64,000 nt of DNA from positions 203,320,978 to 203,384,977 of the forward strand of contig CP136066.1 of the NCBI GenBank assembly GCA_032622095.1, written 5' to 3'. The notes beneath the pieces were generated by a model. The model did not search any database. It saw only the letters and a list, made by a program, of their open reading frames with translations, and had not been told where the DNA came from. The stretch is from Siphonodentalium dalli. Its lineage: Eukaryota; Mollusca; Scaphopoda; Gadilida; Siphonodentaliidae. The position numbers and the translations under genes were made by a program. Positions 58,066 through 64,000 of this stretch are shown here, one piece after another (within the stretch, counting starts at the first letter, position 1; every line of letters starts with the position of its first letter).

Positions 58066-58283
58066 TGGCTAATTTGCATGAAACTGACTTAGGGTCTGGT
58101 CTGAAAAACGGCGGCCATGATGGACGCCATCTTCTCTGGAGTGTACACGGCCACTTTTTGTTCTTGTTAACATTGCTTAAAAGTTGAAGGACATAATAAG
58201 GAACAAAATGAGTGGGGTGAAGTTAAGTCCCGGGGGGGGGGGGGGGGGGGGGGGTTGCAAGGGTACCCCTATTAGCTCACGGA
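58066..58283 (-). mobile_element. Outer terminal inverted repeat, right end
   Basis: Reverse complement of 45085-45310: GCTAATTTGCATGAAACTG, ACTTAGGGTCTGGTCTGA, GATGGACGCCATCTT, TTCTTGTTAACATTGCTTAA, GAACAAAATGAGTGGGGTG, a run of about 22 G near 58231-58253, then TTGCAAGGGTACCCCTATTA and GCTC then CGGACTA. Confidence 0.85.
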
Positions 58284-60560
58284 CTATAATTACCCCTACA
58301 ACCCTTACAATTAGTTCATAAATATTAAAACACCATCCCATACTAGTAGGCGACAGGCATGCAATGAATATTTGTATGGACTAGTTAGTTAGTTACTTAA
58401 GATAGAGTTATTCCCCTTCAATTGAAAATACATCTTTAGTTTGAATTATGGTACATTCTGGGTGCCAAATGGGGGAATCTTTCTATGATTTTAGTTGTTT
58501 TCTATTTTTCGATGGGCATCTTCTGAGACAAACGGTGATGAATTATAGTATATTAATTATATTTTATGGCATAAATTGTTATTAAAACCGTATATCAAGT
58601 CACTATAAAATATATATAAAAAATAATCGGAGATTCGAAAATTAAGTGGGCCTTTAACCAGACTGAATAATTATCAAACAGTGTTATTTCAAGATTCAGC
58701 TCACTTCTGAGATGGCAGGTTGTGTATTTAATCAAATGTATGTAAGTATTTATCACGTTTTACTATAGATCGTGTTAGTTCAACAGCAACGGCGAATATG
58801 ATGTGTTAATAGCATTTTAAGTTTACATGTTGGTAATTAGCGTTTGTTTCACTACTGTGAGAAGTACTGAGAACATAACATGTTACACCTAATAATATTT
58901 GCTTTTGAAAAGAGCGTACCATATTAGTCTATTCATGATATGGTATAAATAAAGAGCGTTTGTTTCACTACCGTGAGAACATTTTACACCTGATAATATT
59001 TGCTTTTGAAAAAGTACAGACACGTGACTAGCATAAATGCTCGTTTGGAATGACTTATCCAAAGTACGTTTATTTTCAGAAAATTAAACAAGTGGCGACA
59101 GCTCTTTCGCGTCGGCGGCATCTCTAAATATCGTGCGAAAATGCAATTTTTACTGTGAAAGAAAGCATATATGAATATCTCAAGCTCCCAATGGATTGGG
59201 CTAAAAGCTTGAGAGAATACTTAGATGGCAGAAAAAGTTAGTATTATCATATTTACGATTCCACATATCCTAATTTCGATGTAGTTACGATGATGTACCG
59301 TACTACATTTTTTACTTTAATGTATTATTTTATACATAATACAAGCTACAGTGTGCATGTTACTCACTTATTGTAATATATATATAGTCTACTATCCGAT
59401 GGGGCAAAAATCTAAAATTAGCTAAATCAAGCTAATTTCGGTTGGTTGGTTCACAGTCCTAGGAATCACTGTCCATGTAATATTAAATTTGATTAAAATA
59501 TAACAAATAGATCTAGATATATTACCTCTACTATATAGATATAAGCTACAGTTAGGCAACTTCAGATTTTGTTATTATGTAAATCATCACCTCATTGGCT
59601 GCAGACCACCCTGTGCTCTATCACTAAAACGAACAATTCGATTTTTCGTTCGAAAAAAATGCATTTATCTCCCCACATTTGACATGTGACAATTAAGTTA
59701 ATTGTTCTTAATGTGCTCGTCGGGTCATATCAACTGTACCTTGTCTGAGTTGTACATAAATCGTAATTTTCCATCCAATATTCACATTGAATAACTGTCG
59801 GCTAAATTATCAAGTGACGTAATTCTGCAAAATTGTTTAAAACGGGAAGTTATCAATCCAGTTCCCTATTACACATTACTTTTGCAGCCAAACCCAGCAC
59901 GAGTTATCTCCCATTGCCATTCTTGAGATGCGGAGTTAACTGGGAGCTTGGAATATAAAATTTGCTTTCACATCTCAAGATATCAACCACCCCCAGGGCC
60001 CTACTTGAAAATATATAGATATATTAGTTTGAGATGGTCATTTCTACATTTCTCTAGTAATGAGAATGAGTTAAAATGTGTACTTAGTAGTGTACAACAG
60101 AGCCAGTTTTAACACACCCGACGTCTGTTTACTCACATCCGTAATCCCTTTTATTCGGATTATCACCGGTTGGCTATACGCGAACGAACTATTTACAGAT
60201 TGGGTGGTTTTCTCAGAAATGATTAGGAATCCCCGAGAGTTGGACTTGAATGAATATTCGAGGAACTAACAGACATTTTTCTGGTAAGTGGGTAAAGATA
60301 GAAACAATCTGAATACACCAGCGTTTCAAGAAAAAAATACGGAATATGATGATATAAACTCAGAAAGCGAGAATGTTTGTGTGGCATAAAAATTTGCACT
60401 CTTGTAATTTCGTTCAAATCATCTACCAATGAAAATGCAGAACACAAAATTTTTACTTGCCAAACTGGTATATATATTAATATAATAACTAACTATAATA
60501 TATTGATTTAATATTATTAAATAATATTTTATTCAACTAACAGTGATTCCTAGGGACTGT
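58284..60560. other. Unassigned AT-rich DNA with one direct duplication
   Basis: GCGTTTGTTTCACTAC(T/C)GTG then AGAA, and CACCT(A/G)ATAATATTTGC then TTTTGAAAA, occur at about 58841-58915 and 58955-59015. No gene recognised. GATTCCTAGG(G/A)ACTGTG-like words at 59458 and 60544 form a loosely inverted pair around 1.1 kb. Confidence 0.4.
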
Positions 60561-61127
60561 GGTTGGTTGGTGTGTCTTTGAAGTTCTTTAAACTAAAGTA
60601 AAGGAGACTTCGCTCTGTAAGGTAGCTCCAAGGTCACTGGTGCAATTGAGCCCTCAATGCTTATTCCACTTTAGTGCTGTACACTGTTGCTAGAGTGTGT
60701 GACGTCAGATGGTGCTGTAAAAAGAACAGTTCCATACAGTGAATGAAGCTGAGCTTTCTTATAGTGAAATGTTTGTATCACTGATGAACCGGAGTACTTC
60801 CATAAGAGTGTTTGGGTTGGTTTGGTAACCCACAAGTGTCTGAAGGTCCATTAATGTGTTTGTAGAATTGTCTTTTGTATCATTTAGAGAGGAAATGTTA
60901 CTATACTAGGAGATCATGTCTCCTGTTTTCGCGCTAAAATCGCCGCGACCAGCAAACAGTGCCGTTGACATTTTCTGTTTAGATTAGACATTGAGACTAC
61001 TTTGGAAAGTTGTTGTGATTGTCAAAACTTTTTGATACAAATTGAGCTGTCATTTTGCTATTAGTGAGAAAACTGGCACGTACCCCAACATACTATTCTT
61101 AAAAAGAAAACTGTCAGAAAACACCTG

Positions 61128-61937
61128 ATGTCTGCCGCAAAGCTGCAGAAGTATCTTGACCGCACAGAAAAAATCCGCCCCAGAGGGAGGCAAACACATA
61201 CTCCAGTCATAATCGGAGATAGTAAAGCAAGATACTTGAAACAAGAGAAAAATCCTGATCACAAGGTCGACTTTGCCATCACCTGGTACCCAAAGGGAGG
61301 AAGAAACACCAACGATAGCCATAGCTGGCTCAAAGACAACATCAGGGATATTGTCAAAACATCAAAGTCTCACCCAATCCATTACTATCTGTGGACAGGT
61401 ACCTGCGATCTGACACAAATCGACAAACAAAACTTCTCATCCCTGAACAGAGACATAACAACACAGCGCATGGTAGACCGCTACAAGCGAGTAATCTCCA
61501 CTGTGAAGGGATATCGCAAAACCGAGGATAAAATCACCATCCTCGAAACGCCTATCTACTCAATAGCAGAGTGGAACAAAGCTGTGAGAAGTAAAGCCAT
61601 CAAAAGGCATCAAACCCAACCAAGGAGATACCATCACGTACCGACCATTCCAAACATCGGAAATCAAGACGACCAACTGACAAGCACCATCAGGGACTTG
61701 AACAAAGCAGTAAAAGACCTGAACAACAGCATTGGTACACGCTCACCTGAATTTTCTTGTGACTTGTCAAGATCCTCAAAACATAAGGCAAGCCAAGGAG
61801 GTCCAAACCACAGAATAACTTACCATAAGTACTGTTTCAGCACAACGCTAGACGGAATCCACCCTGCAAAAACACTCAGCAAAGTCTGGCTGCGGAAGAT
61901 AACAAACCGCATCGCTTTGGACTGTTGGCGGCAATAG
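61128..61937 (+). CDS. LINE ORF1, SGNH (GDSL)-hydrolase-like protein
   Basis: An intact 269-residue frame. Block I is [12 protein letters not shown], with the candidate nucleophile Ser32 in GDS (residues 30-32); a glycine-rich PKGGRN follows (55-60); the block III position reads GTCDLT (91-96), with Cys where many family members have Asn; block V is DGIHP (242-246), giving candidate Asp242 and His245. [17 protein letters not shown] (187-203) is a helical stretch before it. In CR1-type LINEs an esterase-like ORF1 is known; its role, possibly lipid or RNP handling, is unsettled. The start is the first Met of the frame; the stop TAG is followed after one base by the ORF2 ATG. Likely cytoplasmic. 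Confidence 0.82.
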   Translation: MSAAKLQKYLDRTEKIRPRGRQTHTPVIIGDSKARYLKQEKNPDHKVDFAITWYPKGGRNTNDSHSWLKDNIRDIVKTSKSHPIHYYLWTGTCDLTQIDKQNFSSLNRDITTQRMVDRYKRVISTVKGYRKTEDKITILETPIYSIAEWNKAVRSKAIKRHQTQPRRYHHVPTIPNIGNQDDQLTSTIRDLNKAVKDLNNSIGTRSPEFSCDLSRSSKHKASQGGPNHRITYHKYCFSTTLDGIHPAKTLSKVWLRKITNRIALDCWRQ

Positions 61938-62036
61938 AATGGTTTCCCTACCTGGGAGGTGTGGGCTAGACCGCGCTATACCAGGAGATCAGACTGTGTG
62001 GGCTATACCACGCTATACTGATCTGGAACCATTCTA
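61935..62036 (+). promoter_or_regulatory. Predicted three-way-junction RNA at the ORF1 stop / ORF2 start
   Basis: Basal stem: 61935-61947 (TAGAATGGTTTCC) pairs with 62025-62036 (GGAACCATTCTA), 12 pairs with one bulged T, and contains both the ORF1 stop TAG (61935-61937) and the ORF2 ATG (61939-61941). Two hairpins branch from it: CCTGG/CCAGG (61951-61955 with 61981-61985), with an inner GTGTGG/CCGCGC; and AGATCAG/CTGATCT (61986-61992 with 62018-62024), with an inner GTGTGG/CCACGC. The inner stems are duplicates in which a U-A pair became U-G, so pairing is kept. Role in stop-restart translation is inferred. Confidence 0.6.
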
Positions 62037-64000
62037 TATCCAAATACACCAAAGGAGAAGAAACAGAAACAGAATAGGCATGAGCCTGCTACCACTCCTA
62101 ATGGTCATAGCCTCCATAGCTTTCTTCAATAAAGTCAGCCTATCAACACCAATAAGCAACACCCAAATCGCTGACTACCACTGCATCCAAACACACCGGT
62201 TAAAATACCAGAAGAAATCAGACATGGTAAATTGCAACACCAACAACATGGGCAGGAGAAGATCAGGACTCATCATCTTACTACTGCTATTAATTGCCGG
62301 AGTGGAACAAAACCCAGGCCCGAAGAGGCAAGAACCATCTATATACCCATGTGGCTCGTGCGAGCTAGAAGTTGGATGGGATGCAAAAGCAGTATGTTGT
62401 GATAACTGTGATCTCTGGTACCATGGGTCATGTCTCGAGCTCTGATCTGAAGAATTCAAAAACCTCCAAGACACCAGTATCAAATGGTTCTGCTGTAGAT
62501 GTGACAGCCTCAACGTAGATAGTTGCACCTTTCATAACTATGAATTTAACTCAACTGTACTCTACTATCCCACAAGCTGCCTGGAGTCAACCATGGAAAG
62601 CACAACATCTGCAGCATTCGACCCATTACATACAAGCAGCCCTGTTACAAAAAACAATGACAGAGAGATCGGCACAAATACACCAGGCTCACAAAAAATG
62701 GACACAACAAACGAATCAGTCCCAAGCCTCTATAAACTGCGGGAGAAGGAGAACCTCCGCTTTTTGACGGTAAACTGCAGGAGCGTACAGAAAAACCGAG
62801 CAGAATTAGCAGCAGTCATTGAATACACAAAGCCAGACATAATCATTGGCACTGAATCATGGCTTAAAGGTATACAACCTGGTAAACCAAGAGCAAACGA
62901 TGCTATAAACTCGGCAGAAGTTTTCCCACCAAGCTATAATGCACTGAGGAATGATCGTGGCTCGAGAGGGGCGGTGTCTTCATTGCTACGCATGAAAATA
63001 TTGTAGCTATCGAACAACTTGATCTGATCACAAACTGCGAACTGGAATGGGCATCAATAACAACGTCAAATAAAAAAAACCTATACATCGGATCTTTTTA
63101 TATGGCCCACAGAAATCTAGAAGACATCAAACAGCTAGAGGAATCTCTCAATACCATACAAGATAGAAGGTATAAAGACATCATATTAAGCGGCGACTTC
63201 AACTGCCCAAATATCGACTGGGATAAACTTTGTGTAACAACAGGGGCACAGGATACTGAGATCCAACAAGCATTACTTGACCTGTGTATCCGCAAAGGTC
63301 TGACTCAAACCCACAGACAGCCCACAAGGGAAAACAACCTGCTCGATATAGTTCTAACAAACAACACCTCATTAATAAAGAACTCAAACAACATACCTGG
63401 AATATCGGACCACGACATCATAGTCACTGACTGCCAGATAACACCGTATGCAAAACCACAAAAACAACAAAAGAAACGCTTTGCCTACAACCGGGCTGAC
63501 TGGACTAACCTATCACTAGATCTTAGGTTCCTCTCTGAAGAAATTAGAACAATACCTGGAAATCCCAAAATCAACACCATTTGGGAGACCTTCAGAGATG
63601 GTATAAAGGGCCTGATAGATAAACATATACCATCGGCACCAAAGAGAAGAGACAACCACGTGCCATGGCTAAACAAGCGCCTTATCCGGATACTGAAGAA
63701 AAAAGGGAGACTCTTCAAAAAAGCAAAGAGGACCAACCAATGGGGAGAGTATAAGGCACACCAGAAAACATGTAGGCGAGAAATGAGAAGAGCAGAGTGG
63801 ACCCATGTAAACAGAGTCATTGAAGAGGGGCTGGCAAATAAGAACACAAAGCCATTCTGGAATTATCTGAAATCCAGGAAGCGGGACAACATCGGGATAG
63901 CGCCAATAAAACATCAAGGAAACCTCACAAATGACCCTGTCACGAAAGCAGAACTCTTAAACACCCAGTTCCGCTCTGTATTCACCAAGAAGACAAATAC
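61939..64000 (+). pseudogene. LINE ORF2: leader, 2A-like motif, PHD finger, endonuclease (RT beyond the window)
   Basis: The first open part, 61939-62445 (168 residues), has a hydrophobic segment at 48-63, a second at 111-120, GVEQNPGP at 121-128, then PHD ligands C138, C141, C154, C157, H162, C165. TGA at 62443 interrupts the finger; the same frame resumes with KWFCCRC, its last Cys pair. The endonuclease follows: FLTVNCRS (Asn at 62773), TESW (Glu at 62854), then a -1 slip in the G run near 62968-62972, after which GGVFIATHENI, LSGDFNCPN (Asp at 63194) and SDHD (63404) continue. RT has not begun by 64000. All endonuclease catalytic residues are present; the gene is inactive unless TGA and the frameshift are sequence errors. 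Confidence 0.88.
62299..62322 (+). other. 2A-like ribosome-skipping motif in LINE ORF2
   Basis: Encodes GVEQNPGP, preceded by [10 protein letters not shown]. The skipping consensus is D-(V/I)-E-x-N-P-G-P; here Asp is replaced by Gly while ExNPGP is intact. If active, the nascent chain would be released between the last Gly and Pro, freeing the leader from PHD-EN-RT. 2A-like motifs are known near the start of ORFs in invertebrate non-LTR elements; activity of this variant is unknown. Confidence 0.75.

Larger units (their letters stand above)
60561..64000 (+). mobile_element. LINE (CR1-like, SGNH ORF1 / PHD-EN ORF2), right side cut by the window
   Basis: Order on the plus strand: presumed 5' UTR (start uncertain, about 60561-61127), ORF1 61128-61937, ORF2 from 61939 with hydrophobic leader, 2A-like motif, PHD finger, endonuclease, then the start of the region leading into RT at the window edge. 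Two lesions (TGA 62443, -1 frameshift near 62970) are the only breaks seen, so the copy is fairly young. GC content and codon use are higher and more regular than in the surroundings. Confidence 0.88.

Noticed and set aside
45085..58283. A Polinton/Maverick based on AGTCC-type long TIRs
   Set aside because: No integrase, DNA polymerase B, ATPase or capsid frame lies between the ends, and flanking 6-base duplications do not match.

Overview
This window looks like a gene-poor, AT-rich stretch of nuclear DNA from a marine invertebrate (lophotrochozoan-like; the species cannot be fixed from sequence alone). Reasons: there is no compact gene order and no convincing multi-exon host gene; MITEs, minisatellites and satellites are dense; and the non-LTR (LINE) retrotransposon at the right end has an SGNH-hydrolase-like ORF1, a 2A-like motif and a PHD finger, a combination known from invertebrate CR1-type elements. 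Almost everything that can be named is mobile or tandemly repeated.

Left part (1-12.3 kb): palindromic MITEs, a 690-bp inverted-repeat transposon, a 135-bp satellite, and a 41-bp minisatellite of 34 copies that grew inside a dispersed element whose unexpanded relative lies right next to it. 12.3-17 kb: a tandem 2-kb segmental duplication whose second copy took two later insertions. 17-25.3 kb: MITEs that duplicate TTAA (piggyBac type) and carry mirror-image double hairpins, a 22-bp minisatellite and a 325-bp satellite. 25.6-44.5 kb: more MITEs, a ~170-bp repeat array, a minus-strand LINE remnant, a long CAT/CGT microsatellite, a second RT remnant, and a MITE with its empty site present 3 kb away.

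Right part (45-58.3 kb): a nested giant inverted repeat. Inner arms 46.19-48.44 and 51.36-53.72 kb, and outer ends 45.09-45.31 and 58.07-58.28 kb, face each other. They carry tandem subterminal repeats built on ATGGCGGCC and terminal poly-C/G tracts. A 5'-truncated LINE (53.74-55.32 kb) and a 2.5-kb palindromic repeat element (55.48-57.98 kb) occupy the right side.

At 61.1-64 kb a plus-strand LINE begins and runs off the window: ORF1 (SGNH-like), then ORF2 whose ATG lies one base after the ORF1 stop. ORF2 encodes a hydrophobic leader, a 2A-like GVEQNPGP, a PHD finger and an apurinic-type endonuclease, and is broken by one TGA and one -1 frameshift. The ORF1 stop and ORF2 start both sit inside the base stem of a predicted three-way-junction RNA (61935-62036). 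This is the most interesting single signal in the window. All pairings and repeat relations were read by eye; no alignment, folding or database search was run.
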